Positions 29,132 through 39,389 of a stretch of DNA of 64,000 nucleotides are shown here, piece by piece. The DNA comes from Mycolicibacterium hodleri. GTDB lineage: Bacteria > Actinomycetota > Actinomycetes > Mycobacteriales > Mycobacteriaceae. The position numbers were made by a program, and so were the translations under genes. Positions within the stretch are counted from its first letter, which is position 1, and the number at the start of each line of letters is the position of its first letter. The notes beneath the pieces were generated by a model that made no database searches, was not told where the DNA came from, and saw nothing but the letters and a program-made list of their open reading frames with translations. The stretch spans positions 248,001-312,000 of the forward strand of contig NZ_RCZG01000002.1 of the NCBI RefSeq assembly GCF_006439015.1. Reading direction: 5' to 3'.

Positions 29132-29811
29132 GACACCGCCACCTTGAAGCCCGAGACGACGGTGTTCAGCGCAGGCGTCGAGGCGATCAGCTGATCCTTT
29201 GGGGTGGTCACGGTGAGCTGGGCAAGGTAGCGCTTTCCGGTCGACGGCACGTCGGCGATGACGATCCGGTTGTAGTGCTGTGTTCCGCCGGACACGCCCT
29301 GCGTCGCCGCCGACGGGAAGCCGTCATAGTCGTCGAATGACTCGGTGACTCCGGTGGCGGTAGGTGGCAACGCATCGGCGTTGGCATGCCGAACGGCGTC
29401 CCTCGGGTCGAACGCTCCGTCGAGCTCGACCGCCATCAACGTCACCGACGGGGCGTCGCCCTCGGTGCCGACCGGTTGCACGTATTCGACACCGGTGGCG
29501 AACAGGGGATCGTTGGTCTGCGCCCAACCGTCGGGGACGGGCACGGTGACCGCGAGGCCCGGGGTCTCGTCGAGGTGCTTGGGGACACCGGTGACGTCGA
29601 TCGACGCCAGATAGTCGCGGAACGCCATCGGCTTCCCCGTCGGTGGCGTGGCGGGCGGGGGTGACGGGGTCATCGTGGGAATCGTGCTCGTCGTCGCTGC
29701 GGGCGCTGACGACGAGGTCGGGGCCGAGGACGAGGCACCGTCACCCCCCGCCGAGCAGCCCGCGACGACCATCGCCGTCACCAGCACGACTGCCGCGCGG
29801 ACCAACGTCAC
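29128..29811 (-). CDS. LpqT paralogue lipoprotein
   Basis: A 227-residue lipoprotein with lipobox V-A-G-C (Cys19), a long Ser/Thr/Pro linker (about residues 25-60) and the same body order as LpqT: 'FRDYLASIDVTGVP', 'VTVPVPDGWAQ', 'YDGFPSAATQG', 'YNRIVIADV', 'GKRYLAQLTVTTPKDQ' and a final 'VVSGFKVAVS'. It is a tandem duplicate of lpqT, translationally coupled to it by a 4-bp overlap. Start GTG 29811 has only a weak ribosome site. Confidence 0.8.
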   Translation of the reverse strand: MTLVRAAVVLVTAMVVAGCSAGGDGASSSAPTSSSAPAATTSTIPTMTPSPPPATPPTGKPMAFRDYLASIDVTGVPKHLDETPGLAVTVPVPDGWAQTNDPLFATGVEYVQPVGTEGDAPSVTLMAVELDGAFDPRDAVRHANADALPPTATGVTESFDDYDGFPSAATQGVSGGTQHYNRIVIADVPSTGKRYLAQLTVTTPKDQLIASTPALNTVVSGFKVAVS

Positions 29812-29877
29812 GGAGTCTCGCGGAGGTCGGCCGAGGCCCGGAGGTGAGCAGAGTGCACCCCGATGCGCCCGCTCATC

Positions 29878-30858
29878 TCACGCATCCCCGTCGAACAGTC
29901 CCGTCACCGAGCCGTTTTCGAACACCGCGCGGATGGTGCTGGCCAGCAGCGGCGCGATCGACAGCACGGTCAGCTGGGGGAACATCTTGTCCTCGCCGAT
30001 CGGCAGCGTGTTGGTGACCACGACCTCGCGGGCCCCGCAGTCGGCCAGACGCTGCGCCGCGGGATCGGACAGCACACCGTGGGTGGCGGCGATGATGACG
30101 TCGGCAGCGCCGTCCTCCTTGAGGAGCTTGACCGCGCCGGCGATGGTGCCGCCGGTGTCGATCATGTCGTCGGTGAGGATGCAGGTCTTGCCCCCGACGT
30201 CGCCGACCACGCGGTTGGACTTCACCTGGTTCGGCACCATCGGATCGCGTGTCTTGTGAATGAAGGCGAGTGGCACGCCACCCAATGAGTCGGCCCACTT
30301 CTCGGCGACGCGCACGCGACCGGAGTCGGGGGAGACGACGACCATGTCGTGATCGGCGTAGTTGTCGCGGATGTACCCGCACAGCAGCGACTGGCCGCGC
30401 ATGTGGTCGACGGGCCCGTCGAAGAAGCCCTGGATCTGGTCGGTGTGCAGATCGACGGAGACGATGCGGTCGGCCCCCGCGGTCTTGTACAGGTCGGCGA
30501 CGAGGCGAGCCGAGATGGGCTCGCGCCCGCGGTGCTTCTTGTCCTGCCGGGCGTAGGGGTAGAACGGCAGGATCGCGGTGATGCGCTTGGCGCTGCCACG
30601 CTTGAGCGCGTCGATCATCAACAGCTGCTCCATCAGCCACTTGTTCAGTGGCGCGGGATGGGATTGCAGGACGAAGGCATCGCTGCCACGCACCGACTCG
30701 TCGAAGCGGACGAAGATCTCGCCGTTCGCGAAGTCTCGGGCCGTCTGCGCGGTGACGCTGACGTCCAGTTCCTTGGCGACCTGTTCAGCGAGCTCGGGAT
30801 GCGCGCGGCCCGAGAACAGCATCAGGTTCTTGCGATTGTCGGTCCAGTCCGTGGCCAC
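29878..30858 (-). CDS. prsA: Ribose-phosphate pyrophosphokinase
   Basis: Makes PRPP from ribose 5-phosphate and ATP, feeding nucleotide, His, Trp and decaprenylphosphoryl-arabinose synthesis. 326 residues from GTG 30858, the length I recall for M. tuberculosis PrsA. 'DLHTDQIQGFFDGPVDHM', 'RDKKHRGREP'-type flexible loop ('ARQDKKHRGREPISAR') and PRPP site 'DDMIDTGGTIAGA' are present. It follows glmU with a 91-bp gap in the same direction. A longer frame upstream of 30858 is not conserved and overlaps glmU. Confidence 0.97.
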   Translation of the reverse strand: MATDWTDNRKNLMLFSGRAHPELAEQVAKELDVSVTAQTARDFANGEIFVRFDESVRGSDAFVLQSHPAPLNKWLMEQLLMIDALKRGSAKRITAILPFYPYARQDKKHRGREPISARLVADLYKTAGADRIVSVDLHTDQIQGFFDGPVDHMRGQSLLCGYIRDNYADHDMVVVSPDSGRVRVAEKWADSLGGVPLAFIHKTRDPMVPNQVKSNRVVGDVGGKTCILTDDMIDTGGTIAGAVKLLKEDGAADVIIAATHGVLSDPAAQRLADCGAREVVVTNTLPIGEDKMFPQLTVLSIAPLLASTIRAVFENGSVTGLFDGDA

Positions 30859-30949
30859 TGGGAGCTGCCTTTGCCGTCGGGGATCGATACGGGGGCAATG
30901 GTACGTAGCGATTCTGGGCCCGCGTGGTCGGGTTGCCGGAATGCCAACG

Positions 30950-32410
30950 TCAGGTGTCCGTTTGGTCCTCGCGGGCACCGGCGTTCCTGGCCGCTTCGGC
31001 CGCGGCACTGTTGGGCCGTTTGTGTGCGACCCAGCCCTCGATGTTGCGCTGCGGTCCCGCCGAGACGGCGAGCGCGCCGGGTGGTACGTCACGCCGCACG
31101 ACGGTGCCCGCACCGGTGTACGCGCCGTCGCCGACGGTCACCGGCGCGACGAACATGTTGTCCGACCCGGTCTTCACATGAGAGCCAATTGTGGTGCGCT
31201 GCTTGGTTTGTCCGTCGTAGTTGACGAACACGCTGGAGGCGCCGATGTTGGTTTGCTCGCCGATGTCGGCATCTCCGACGTAGGTCAGGTGTGGCACCTT
31301 GGTTCCGGCGCCGATGGTCGCGTTCTTGGTCTCCACGAAGGTGCCGATCTTGCCTTCGGCGCCGAGTTCGGTGCCCGGCCTCAGGTAGGCGAACGGTCCG
31401 ACGACGGCGGCGTCGCCAATCGTCGACGACGAACCCTGGGTGCGAATCACGGTCGCGCCGTCGCCGACGGTGACGCCGGTCAGGGTGGTGTCGGGGCCGA
31501 TCTGGCAGCGCGCGCCGATCTGGGTGGTGCCGAGCAGTTGCGTACCGGGGGCGATGACGGTGTCGCGGCCGACGGTCACGTCGACGTCGATCCACGTCGT
31601 GGCCGGGTCGATGACGGTCACGCCGCCGCGTTGCAGGTCGGCGACGATGCGCCGGTTGAGCTCGCGATGCAGGTCCGCCAGCTGGATGCGATCGTTGACG
31701 CCCGCCACGAGTGCACTGTCATCCAGGTGCCTGGCGCGTACCTGCTGGTCGTTGCGGCGGATGATCTCGATGACGTCGGTGAGATAGAGCTCACGCTGCG
31801 CGTTGTTGGAGCGCAATTTGGTCAGCGCCGAGCGCAGAGTCGCGGCGTCGAACGCATAAACGGCGGCGTTGACCTCGCGGATCGCCAGTTGGGACTCGGT
31901 GGCGTCGGCCTCCTCGACGATGCTGGTCACTTCGCCGTCCTGCGTCCGCAGGATTCGGCCGTAGCCAGTGGGGTCGGTGAGCGTCGTGGTCAGCAGCGTC
32001 GCAGCGACGGCCTTACTGCCGTGGTCGTCGATCAGCCCGGCCAGGGTGTCGGCGTCGAGCAGGGGGACGTCGCCCGCCGTCACGACGACGGTGCCTTCGA
32101 AGTCGTCGGGGAGAGCAGCCAGACCACAGGTGACGGCGTGTCCGGTGCCCAGCTGTTCGTCCTGAACCGCGACGTCGATCGTGCGATTGAGTTCTTCGGC
32201 CAGGCTGGCCACCGCGGGGATGACGTGGTCGCGGTCCTTGCCGACCACGACAACGAGGTGCCGCGGCGAGACCTTCGCCACCGCGTGCAGAGCGTGCGCG
32301 ACCATGCTGCGGCCCGCCAGTGTGTGCAGAACCTTGGGCACGTCGGACTGCATCCGGGTGCCGGCTCCCGCCGCCAGGACGATGACCGCAGTCTCGTCTC
32401 GTGTCGTCAT
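30950..32410 (-). CDS. glmU: Bifunctional UDP-GlcNAc pyrophosphorylase/glucosamine-1-P acetyltransferase
   Basis: Makes UDP-GlcNAc for peptidoglycan in two steps. 486 residues. N-terminal uridylyltransferase with '[19 protein letters not shown]' and 'GTGHAV'; C-terminal left-handed beta-helix acetyltransferase with hexapeptide repeats from about residue 255 ('[17 protein letters not shown]', 'VFVNYDG', 'HVKTGSDNM'). Start ATG 32410 has AAGGAG 5 nt upstream; the 17-codon upstream extension lacks such a site. It heads a leftward run with prsA. tRNA-Gln lies upstream on the same strand. Confidence 0.97.
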   Translation of the reverse strand: MTTRDETAVIVLAAGAGTRMQSDVPKVLHTLAGRSMVAHALHAVAKVSPRHLVVVVGKDRDHVIPAVASLAEELNRTIDVAVQDEQLGTGHAVTCGLAALPDDFEGTVVVTAGDVPLLDADTLAGLIDDHGSKAVAATLLTTTLTDPTGYGRILRTQDGEVTSIVEEADATESQLAIREVNAAVYAFDAATLRSALTKLRSNNAQRELYLTDVIEIIRRNDQQVRARHLDDSALVAGVNDRIQLADLHRELNRRIVADLQRGGVTVIDPATTWIDVDVTVGRDTVIAPGTQLLGTTQIGARCQIGPDTTLTGVTVGDGATVIRTQGSSSTIGDAAVVGPFAYLRPGTELGAEGKIGTFVETKNATIGAGTKVPHLTYVGDADIGEQTNIGASSVFVNYDGQTKQRTTIGSHVKTGSDNMFVAPVTVGDGAYTGAGTVVRRDVPPGALAVSAGPQRNIEGWVAHKRPNSAAAEAARNAGAREDQTDT

Positions 32411-32487
32411 AGGGCTCCTTCGTGCGATTTCGGCGAGCTGAGCGGCGCTCACCGCCGCCAATCACGCCGAAATCGCGTGCTTTCGGG

Positions 32488-32559
32488 CTCCGTCGCCAGG
32501 ACTCGAACCTGAACTATCTGAACCAAAATCAGAGGTGCTGCCGATTACACCACGACGGA
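32488..32559 (-). tRNA. tRNA-Gln (anticodon TTG)
   Basis: 72-nt cloverleaf: acceptor TCCGTCG/CGACGGA, anticodon arm with loop TTTTGGT giving anticodon TTG, T-loop GGTTCGAGTCC, discriminator G. CCA is not encoded. It lies between glmU and tetR as in M. tuberculosis. Confidence 0.95.
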
Positions 32560-32586
32560 CTGCGGGAACGACTTTAGTCGGGCGGA

Positions 32587-32612
32587 GGGCAGGAGCGAAG
32601 CGACCGGGGATT
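32587..32612 (+). repeat. Dispersed ERSD repeat, first of an intergenic pair
   Basis: GGGCAGGAGCG-A-AGCGACC followed by GGGGATT; 58 bp before a second near-identical copy, between tRNA-Gln and tetR. Confidence 0.85.
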
Positions 32613-32644
32613 CACGCACGCACGGGGCGGCCCCTAGATCCGGC

Positions 32645-32671
32645 GGGCAGGAGCGAAGCGACCCGGGGATT
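32645..32671 (+). repeat. Dispersed ERSD repeat, second of an intergenic pair
   Basis: GGGCAGGAGCG-A-AGCGACCC followed by GGGGATT. Its last T is the first base of the tetR -10 hexamer, so the repeat forms part of that promoter. Confidence 0.85.
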
Positions 32672-32676
32672 AGGCT
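32671..32676 (+). promoter_or_regulatory. -10 element for tetR (Rv1019-like)
   Basis: TAGGCT is followed by 7 nt and the GTG start, implying a leaderless mRNA. The upstream spacer and -35 region lie in the dispersed repeat. Confidence 0.55.
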
Positions 32677-32683
32677 GGCGGAC

Positions 32684-33322
32684 GTGGCAGTGCCGGAGAA
32701 GGAAGTGCGCGCGCCTCGAGCGCGCATGACGGGCACCGAGCGTCGCCAACAGCTGGTGGAGATCGCCAAGTCGCTGTTCGCCGAGCGCGGCTACGACGCC
32801 ACCTCCGTCGAGGAGATCGCCCAGCGGGCCAATGTGTCCAAACCGGTCGTCTACGAGCACTTCGGCGGCAAGGAAGGCCTGTACGCCGTCGTCGTCGACC
32901 GCGAGATGTCGGCACTGCTGGACGGCATCACCTCGTCGCTGACCAACAACCGGTCACGGGTGCGGGTCGAAAGGGTGGCACTCGCTCTGCTGACCTACGT
33001 CGAGGAGCGCACCGACGGCTTCCGCATCCTCATCCGCGACTCCCCGGCGAGCATCGCCTCCGGCACCTACTCGAGCCTGCTCAACGACGCCGTCAGCCAG
33101 GTGGCGTCGATCCTGGCCGGCGACTTCTCCCGCCGCGGACTCGACCCCCAGCTCGCGCCGCTGTACGCGCAGGCGCTCGTCGGGTCGGTGTCCATGACCG
33201 CGCAGTGGTGGCTGGACACCAGGGAGCCCAAGAAGGAAGTGGTTGCCGCGCACCTGGTGAACCTGATGTGGAACGGGCTCACTCATCTGGAGGCAGACCC
33301 GGAGCTGCACGATTCCCAGTAG
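32684..33322 (+). CDS. TetR-family regulator (Rv1019-like)
   Basis: 212-residue repressor. The DNA-binding domain covers about residues 18-65 ('RRQQLVEIAKSLFAERGYDATSVEEIA' and 'VSKPVVYEHFGGKEGLYAVVV'), followed by an all-helical ligand domain. Start GTG 32684 has a leaderless promoter. Matches Rv1019 by position, directly ahead of mfd, mazG and lpqU in M. tuberculosis, where it may regulate this run; here an efe operon on the opposite strand separates mazG and lpqU. Ligand unknown. Confidence 0.92.
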   Translation: MAVPEKEVRAPRARMTGTERRQQLVEIAKSLFAERGYDATSVEEIAQRANVSKPVVYEHFGGKEGLYAVVVDREMSALLDGITSSLTNNRSRVRVERVALALLTYVEERTDGFRILIRDSPASIASGTYSSLLNDAVSQVASILAGDFSRRGLDPQLAPLYAQALVGSVSMTAQWWLDTREPKKEVVAAHLVNLMWNGLTHLEADPELHDSQ

Positions 33323-33427
33323 TTCTCGACGCCGAATGGCCTGTTATTCCACGCTTTTTCAACGTTCCGGTGGCGTAAGTGGCCACTCGACGGGGTGATG
33401 CGAGTGACGACTAGGATGGTGCACACC

Positions 33428-36400
33428 ATGAATGCATCGGGGCACACCCATGTCCAGACCCCGATGGCGGGTCTGGTCGGCCTCGCGCTGTCCGATCCAG
33501 GATTGGCCGACCTCACGGCGCGCGCTGCCGACGGCGTGCCCGAAATGGCCCTGCACGGGCCGGCCGGTGCCCGCCTGTTCGTCGCCGCTGCGCTCGCCGA
33601 GGCGGGTCCGCTGCTGGTGGTCACCGCCACGGGGCGGGAGGCCGACGATTTGACCGCGGAACTTCGCGCCGTGCTGGGCGACGTCGTCACGATGTTCCCG
33701 TCGTGGGAGACGTTGCCGCACGAGCGGCTGTCGCCCGGAGTCGAGACGGTCGGCGCTCGCATGATGGTGCTGCGCAGGCTCAACAATCCCGATGACGCCA
33801 GGTTCGGTGCGCCACTTCGCGTCGTCGTGACCACGGCGCGCTCGCTGCTTCAGCCAATGGCGCCCGATCTCGCCGACATCGAACCGGTCATCTTGACCGT
33901 CGGAGCGGAAGCCGACTTCGATGGCGTTCTGGCCCGGCTCGTCGACCTGGCCTACACCCGGGTCGACATGGTCGGCAAGCGCGGGGAGTTCGCGGTTCGC
34001 GGCGGCATCCTCGACGTGTTCGCGCCGACGGCCGAGCACCCGGTGCGCGTCGAGTTCTGGGGCGACGAGGTCTCCGAGATGCGAATGTTCGCCGTCGCCG
34101 ACCAGCGCTCGATCCCCGAACTGGACATCGACACGTTGATCGCGCTGCCATGTCGCGAACTGCTGCTGACCGAAGACGTCCGCGGGCGGGCGGCCGTGTT
34201 GGCCGGGGAGCAACCGCACGACGACAACCGCGTCGGGGAGACCATCGGTGAGATGCTGGCCAAGCTGGCGGACGGCATCCCCGTCGACGGCATGGAGGCC
34301 TTACTCCCGGTGCTGCGGCCGACCGAGCTGACGCTGCTGTCCGACCACCTGCCCGCGGGTGCCCCGATGCTGATCTGCGATCCGGAGAAGGTGCGCACCC
34401 GGGCCGCCGATCTGGTCAAGACGGGCCGCGAGTTCCTGGAGGCGTCGTGGTCGGTCGCCGCGATGGGGGCCGACGCCCCGATCGACCTCGAGCAGCTCGG
34501 AGGGTCGGGATTCCGCGACCTCGCCGACGTCCGGTCTACCGCCGCAGAGGGTGGACACCCGTGGTGGACGCTGAGCCAGCTCGGGGGTCCGGCAGCCATC
34601 GAGCTCGACATCCGCCCCGCACCGTCCGCGCGTGGGCAGCAGAACAATCTCGACGAGATCTTTGCGATGCTGCGTGCGCACGTAAGCACCGGGGGATTCG
34701 CGGCCATCGTCACCCCTGGCGCGGGTACCGCACACCGCGTCGTCGAGCAGCTCGGCGAATCCGATGTTCCCGCAACGATGTTGGAGCCCGGAGCCGCCCC
34801 GTCCGCAGGTGTGGTCGGTGTGCTGAAGGGGCCGCTGCACGACGGTGCGGTACTGGCGGGCGCGAGGCTCGTCCTGATCACCGAGTCGGATCTGACCGGC
34901 AACCGGGCGGCCGCCACCGAGGGCAAGCGGCTGGCCGCCAAGCGCCGCAACGTCGTCGACCCCTTGGCGCTGACGGCCGGTGACCTCGTCGTGCACGATC
35001 AGCACGGCATCGGCAAGTTCGTCGAGATGGTCGAACGCACCATTGGAGGCGCGCGACGCGAGTACCTGGTACTCGAGTACGCCTCGGCCAAGCGGGGCGG
35101 CGGCTCGGACAAGCTCTTCGTGCCGATGGACTCGCTCGATCAGCTGTCGCGCTACGTCGGCGGCCAGCCGCCGAACCTCAGCAGGCTCGGGGGCAGCGAC
35201 TGGACCAACACGAAGACCAAGGCGCGCAAGGCCGTTCGTGAGATCGCCGGTGAACTGGTGGCGCTGTACGCCAAGCGTCAGGCGGCACCCGGCTTCGCAT
35301 TCGGCCCGGACACCCCGTGGCAGGCCGAGATGGAGGACGCGTTCGGGTTCACCGAGACCGTCGACCAGCTGACCGCCATCACCGAGGTGAAGTCCGACAT
35401 GGAGAAGCCCATGCCGATGGATCGGGTGATCTGTGGCGACGTGGGTTACGGGAAGACCGAGATCGCCGTGCGGGCGGCATTCAAGGCAGTGCAGGCAGGC
35501 AAGCAGGTCGCGGTGCTGGTGCCCACCACACTGCTTGCCGACCAGCATCTGCAGACGTTCACGCAGCGGATGGCTGGGTTCCCGGTGACCGTGAAGGGTC
35601 TATCGCGGTTCACCGATCCCGCCGACTCGCGCAAGGCGCTCGAGGGCATGAAGGACGGTTCGGTCGACATCGTCATCGGCACCCACCGACTGCTGCAGAC
35701 CGGTGTCACGTGGAAGGACCTCGGCCTAGTGGTCGTGGACGAGGAGCAGCGGTTCGGCGTCGAGCACAAGGAACACATCAAGTCGATGCGCACCCACGTC
35801 GACGTTCTGACGATGAGTGCCACGCCCATCCCGCGAACCCTGGAGATGAGCCTGGCGGGCATCCGGGAGATGTCGACAATCCTCACCCCGCCCGAGGAAC
35901 GGTTCCCGGTGCTTACCTACGTCGGACCCCACGACGAGAAGCAGGTGGCCGCGGCGCTGCGGCGCGAACTGCTGCGCGACGGCCAGGCCTTCTACATTCA
36001 CAACCGGGTTCGCACCATCGATGCGGCCGCGGCCAAGGTAAGGGAACTGGTCCCCGAGGCCAGGGTCGTCGTGGCACACGGCCAGATGCCCGAGGAGCAG
36101 TTGGAGCGCACGGTCGAGGGTTTCTGGAACCGGGAGTACGACATCCTGGTGTGCACCACGATCGTCGAGACGGGGCTAGACATCTCCAACGCCAACACCC
36201 TCATCGTGGAGCGCGCCGACACGTTCGGCCTGTCGCAGCTACACCAGTTGCGGGGCCGTGTCGGCCGTAGCCGTGAGCGCGGGTATGCCTACTTCCTCTA
36301 TCCGCCCGAGGTGCCGCTGACCGAGACGGCCTACGACCGGCTCGCCACCATCGCGCAGAACAACGAGCTCGGCGCGGGCATGGCTGTCGCAATGAAGGAC

Positions 36401-37063
36401 CTCGAGATCCGCGGCGCTGGAAACGTGCTCGGCGCCGAGCAGTCCGGCCACGTCGCCGGGGTCGGCTTCGACCTGTACGTGCGCCTGGTGGGTGAGGCCG
36501 TCGAGGCATATCGCGCGGTGATCGACGGTAAAACCGTTGCAGCCGTTGAGGAACCGAGGGACGTTCGGATCGATCTTCCGGTCGATGCTCACCTGCCACC
36601 CGAGTACATCGGCAGTGACCGGTTGCGTTTGGAGGGGTACCGCCGGTTGGCGGCCGCTCAGGACGATTTCGCGGTCAACTCGGTCGTTGAAGAACTCGTC
36701 GACCGCTACGGGCCGTTGCCCGAGCCAGCGCTGCTCCTGGTGGCGGCCGCCCGGTTGCGGCTGCTGTGCCGTCGGTACGGAGTCACCGAGGTGACGGCCG
36801 CGTCGGCGTCGTCGATCAGGGTCACCCCATGGGCGTTGCTCGACTCACAGCAACTCCGGCTCAAGCGAATGTATCCCTCGGCGACCTATCGTGCGACGAC
36901 GTCGACCATCACGATTCCGATTCCCCGCGTCGGAAGCGGTGTCGGAGCGCCGCGGGTGCGCGATGCTGAATTGCTGCGCGTCGTAGCAGGTTTGCTGTTG
37001 GCACTTGATGGAAGGCCTCAAACGGAGGTTGATGTAACGAACGTCGGAGGTACCCCCGGATGA
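33428..37063 (+). CDS. mfd: Transcription-repair coupling factor Mfd
   Basis: ATP-driven translocase of 1211 residues that removes stalled RNA polymerase and recruits UvrA. N-terminal UvrB-like module ('[15 protein letters not shown]', '[19 protein letters not shown]'), RNA-polymerase-interacting domain ('[17 protein letters not shown]'), RecG-like helicase with Walker A '[12 protein letters not shown]', '[10 protein letters not shown]', '[14 protein letters not shown]' and '[16 protein letters not shown]', then the C-terminal D7 domain. I choose ATG 33428; TAGGAT at 33412-33417 gives a near-leaderless start. ATG 33416 and GTG 33395 are also in frame. Confidence 0.97.
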   Translation: MNASGHTHVQTPMAGLVGLALSDPGLADLTARAADGVPEMALHGPAGARLFVAAALAEAGPLLVVTATGREADDLTAELRAVLGDVVTMFPSWETLPHERLSPGVETVGARMMVLRRLNNPDDARFGAPLRVVVTTARSLLQPMAPDLADIEPVILTVGAEADFDGVLARLVDLAYTRVDMVGKRGEFAVRGGILDVFAPTAEHPVRVEFWGDEVSEMRMFAVADQRSIPELDIDTLIALPCRELLLTEDVRGRAAVLAGEQPHDDNRVGETIGEMLAKLADGIPVDGMEALLPVLRPTELTLLSDHLPAGAPMLICDPEKVRTRAADLVKTGREFLEASWSVAAMGADAPIDLEQLGGSGFRDLADVRSTAAEGGHPWWTLSQLGGPAAIELDIRPAPSARGQQNNLDEIFAMLRAHVSTGGFAAIVTPGAGTAHRVVEQLGESDVPATMLEPGAAPSAGVVGVLKGPLHDGAVLAGARLVLITESDLTGNRAAATEGKRLAAKRRNVVDPLALTAGDLVVHDQHGIGKFVEMVERTIGGARREYLVLEYASAKRGGGSDKLFVPMDSLDQLSRYVGGQPPNLSRLGGSDWTNTKTKARKAVREIAGELVALYAKRQAAPGFAFGPDTPWQAEMEDAFGFTETVDQLTAITEVKSDMEKPMPMDRVICGDVGYGKTEIAVRAAFKAVQAGKQVAVLVPTTLLADQHLQTFTQRMAGFPVTVKGLSRFTDPADSRKALEGMKDGSVDIVIGTHRLLQTGVTWKDLGLVVVDEEQRFGVEHKEHIKSMRTHVDVLTMSATPIPRTLEMSLAGIREMSTILTPPEERFPVLTYVGPHDEKQVAAALRRELLRDGQAFYIHNRVRTIDAAAAKVRELVPEARVVVAHGQMPEEQLERTVEGFWNREYDILVCTTIVETGLDISNANTLIVERADTFGLSQLHQLRGRVGRSRERGYAYFLYPPEVPLTETAYDRLATIAQNNELGAGMAVAMKDLEIRGAGNVLGAEQSGHVAGVGFDLYVRLVGEAVEAYRAVIDGKTVAAVEEPRDVRIDLPVDAHLPPEYIGSDRLRLEGYRRLAAAQDDFAVNSVVEELVDRYGPLPEPALLLVAAARLRLLCRRYGVTEVTAASASSIRVTPWALLDSQQLRLKRMYPSATYRATTSTITIPIPRVGSGVGAPRVRDAELLRVVAGLLLALDGRPQTEVDVTNVGGTPG

Positions 37064-37095
37064 ACAAGCGACCTGCGCCACCGGCGAGGATTTAG

Positions 37096-38094
37096 GTGAC
37101 CGTCGTTCTGGTGGACCCGCGGCGCCCGTCGTCGGTGCCCGTCGAGGCCATCACACTACTTGCCGGGGACGTCCAGTACACCGAGGAGATGCCCGTCAGG
37201 GTGCCGTGGTCGCTACCAGCGTCCCGTCCCGCGTACACCGGCGAGGACGCGCCGGTCCTGCTGTCCTCGGACCCGGATCACCCCATGGTCAAGGCACGTT
37301 TGGCCGCTGGCGAGACGCTGATCTCCGCGCCGGCTCCGCACGCGGGTGAGAGGCTCCTCGACGCCGTCGCGATCATGGACACCCTGCGCACCTCCGGGCC
37401 ATGGGAGGGAGAGCAAACGCACGATTCACTGCGGCGGTATCTGCTCGAGGAGACCTACGAATTGTTCGACGCGGTCCGCAGCGGCAATGCCGACGAATTG
37501 CGCGAAGAGCTCGGAGACGTGCTGTTGCAGGTGCTGTTCCATGCCCGCATCGCCGAAGACGCCATCGAGTTGCCGTTCGGCATCGACGACGTGGCCCAGA
37601 CATTGGTGCGCAAGCTGGCCAATCGGGTTCCGACAGTGCTTGCCGGAGAGTCGATTTCGCTCGACGACCAGTTGGCGCAGTGGGAAGAGCGTAAGGCCCT
37701 CGAGAAATCCGTGAAGGCTCGCAGATCCTCAGTGGACGACATCCCCACCGCTCAGCCCGCGTTGGCGCTCACGCAGAAGGTCCTCGAACGGGTCACCGCG
37801 GCGGGCCTGCCCATCGATCTGGTGCCTCAGGAAGTGTTGTCGATCGGGCTGGCACCGGGTGGAGACCCCGAGAACCATTTGCGCACAGCGACGTTGGAGT
37901 TCATGGACACCGTCCGCAAGGTCGAGCAGGACATCATCGCGAGCCGCCGCGGTGCCGACGTTCACGAGCAACTCGACAAACCTCGGTTGGGGGTGGTCGG
38001 CGAGGAGGAATGGCGCGCTCACTGGCCGACCGCCGAGCTGGACTCCGAGGAACTCGATTCCGAGGATCAGGACAGCAGAGTCGAGCCCCAGTAG
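37096..38094 (+). CDS. mazG: Nucleoside triphosphate pyrophosphohydrolase MazG
   Basis: Hydrolyses (d)NTPs, including oxidised ones, to monophosphates. 332 residues, close to M. tuberculosis MazG. An actinobacterial N-terminal extension of about 90 residues precedes the MazG domain, where 'LLEETYELFDAV' and 'LREELGDVLLQVLFHA' supply the E-E-x2-E and E-x2-D magnesium ligands. The acidic tail ('ELDSEELDSEDQDS') is encoded where the gene overlaps the end of convergent efeB by 28 bp. Start GTG 37096, 32 bp after mfd. Confidence 0.95.
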   Translation: MTVVLVDPRRPSSVPVEAITLLAGDVQYTEEMPVRVPWSLPASRPAYTGEDAPVLLSSDPDHPMVKARLAAGETLISAPAPHAGERLLDAVAIMDTLRTSGPWEGEQTHDSLRRYLLEETYELFDAVRSGNADELREELGDVLLQVLFHARIAEDAIELPFGIDDVAQTLVRKLANRVPTVLAGESISLDDQLAQWEERKALEKSVKARRSSVDDIPTAQPALALTQKVLERVTAAGLPIDLVPQEVLSIGLAPGGDPENHLRTATLEFMDTVRKVEQDIIASRRGADVHEQLDKPRLGVVGEEEWRAHWPTAELDSEELDSEDQDSRVEPQ

Positions 38095-39389
38095 CCCGAC
38101 GCGTCACCCTCCCGAAGTCCCGGCGGGCAGGCGAACAGTGCGGTGCCGGTGTGCGTGATGTACTCGTTGAGCGCATCGTGGCGCGACAGTTCCATCTGCA
38201 TCGGGACGAATGACGTTTGCGCGTCGCGGACGAACGCGATGAAGAACAAGCCAGCGTCCAGGTGGCCGAAACCGTCTGTGCCATCGGTGAAGTTGTAACC
38301 GCGACGGAGAATCTGGATGCCGCGGAGATGGTCCGACGATGCGAGCCTGACGTGAGCGGCCATGTCGATGAGGGGAGTCCCCTTGGAGCTCTTGGTGGTG
38401 AAGTCCAGCGGGTCGAATTCGTCGGCGTACCCGATCGGGGCGCCGGAGCCCTTCAGTCGCCCGATCACCCGCTCCTGCTCGAGGAGAGTGGTGCGGTCCC
38501 AGTTCTCGATGCGCATCCGGATGCGCCTCGTCACCAGGTAGGTGCCGCCCGTCATCCACGCCGGACCGTCACCGTCGGTCACCCAGACGTGCTGATCAAG
38601 CGCATCGGTGTCCTCGGCCTTGAGGTTCGACGTTCCGTCTTTGAACCCGAACAGGTTTCGAGGTGTCGCCTGGTCACGCGTGGTCGAGGACGTGCGACCG
38701 AAACCGAGTTGGGAATAGCGCACGGCGGCCGTCCCGAATGCGACCCTGGCGAGGTTTCGAATCGCGTGCACGGCGACCTGCGGGTCGTTGGCGCAGGCCT
38801 GAACGCAGATGTCACCGTGGCTCCTACCAGGGTCCATCGTCTCGTTCGGAAACTTGGGCAGATCGATCAACGCTTCCGGACGCTTGTCGGCGGTGCCGAA
38901 TCGATCCTTGCCGTCCTTGACGAAGAATGACGGACCAAAGCCGATCGTCAACGTCAGCTGAGATGCCGGAAGGCCAAGAGCCTCACCGGTATCCGCGGGC
39001 GGAGCATACGGATTCAGTCCAACGGCGCCGTGGTTGACGGCTTCTTCGGCGTGCGTCAGCCGCTCGGCCATGGCCGTCCACTCCTTGAGCATCGCCACGA
39101 CGTCCTCGCGGTCGTCGGTGATGACGTCGAAGGAGCAGAAGTGCATGCGGTCCTGCGCCGCGGTGACGATCCCTGCCTGGTGTTCGCCGCGGAAGGGGAC
39201 CGCACCCTGCAGTTCGGTGGATGCGGTACTGGTGGCCGACGCCCGGCCGGCCAGCGCACCTGCGCTGGCCGCGCCGACCACGGCTGCGGTCACTCCCGCC
39301 GCCCCGAACAGCTTGCGGCGCGACAGCCCGCTGCGCGTCGGGTCCGCATCGGCGGGAGCGACGTCGCCCCTACTGTCCTGCGATGACAC
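38067..39389 (-). CDS. efeB: Deferrochelatase/DyP-type peroxidase EfeB
   Basis: Secreted haem-binding peroxidase of 440 residues, third gene of the efe iron uptake operon. A twin-arginine signal ('SRRKLFGAAGVTAAVVGAAS', Arg-Arg near residues 24-25) directs folded export. The DyP signature G-x2-D-G is 'GFKDGTSN', and 'MTGGTYLVTRRIRMRIENWD' is the conserved block after it. The start GTG 39389 overlaps the end of efeO by 20 bp. It may oxidise Fe(II) for EfeU or release haem iron; E. coli EfeB is linked to both. Confidence 0.94.
   Translation of the reverse strand: MSSQDSRGDVAPADADPTRSGLSRRKLFGAAGVTAAVVGAASAGALAGRASATSTASTELQGAVPFRGEHQAGIVTAAQDRMHFCSFDVITDDREDVVAMLKEWTAMAERLTHAEEAVNHGAVGLNPYAPPADTGEALGLPASQLTLTIGFGPSFFVKDGKDRFGTADKRPEALIDLPKFPNETMDPGRSHGDICVQACANDPQVAVHAIRNLARVAFGTAAVRYSQLGFGRTSSTTRDQATPRNLFGFKDGTSNLKAEDTDALDQHVWVTDGDGPAWMTGGTYLVTRRIRMRIENWDRTTLLEQERVIGRLKGSGAPIGYADEFDPLDFTTKSSKGTPLIDMAAHVRLASSDHLRGIQILRRGYNFTDGTDGFGHLDAGLFFIAFVRDAQTSFVPMQMELSRHDALNEYITHTGTALFACPPGLREGDASGYWGSTLLS

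Noticed and set aside
30578..32512. A 644-codon plus-strand frame opposite glmU and prsA
   Set aside because: Antisense to two well-conserved enzymes, low-complexity composition, no start signals.
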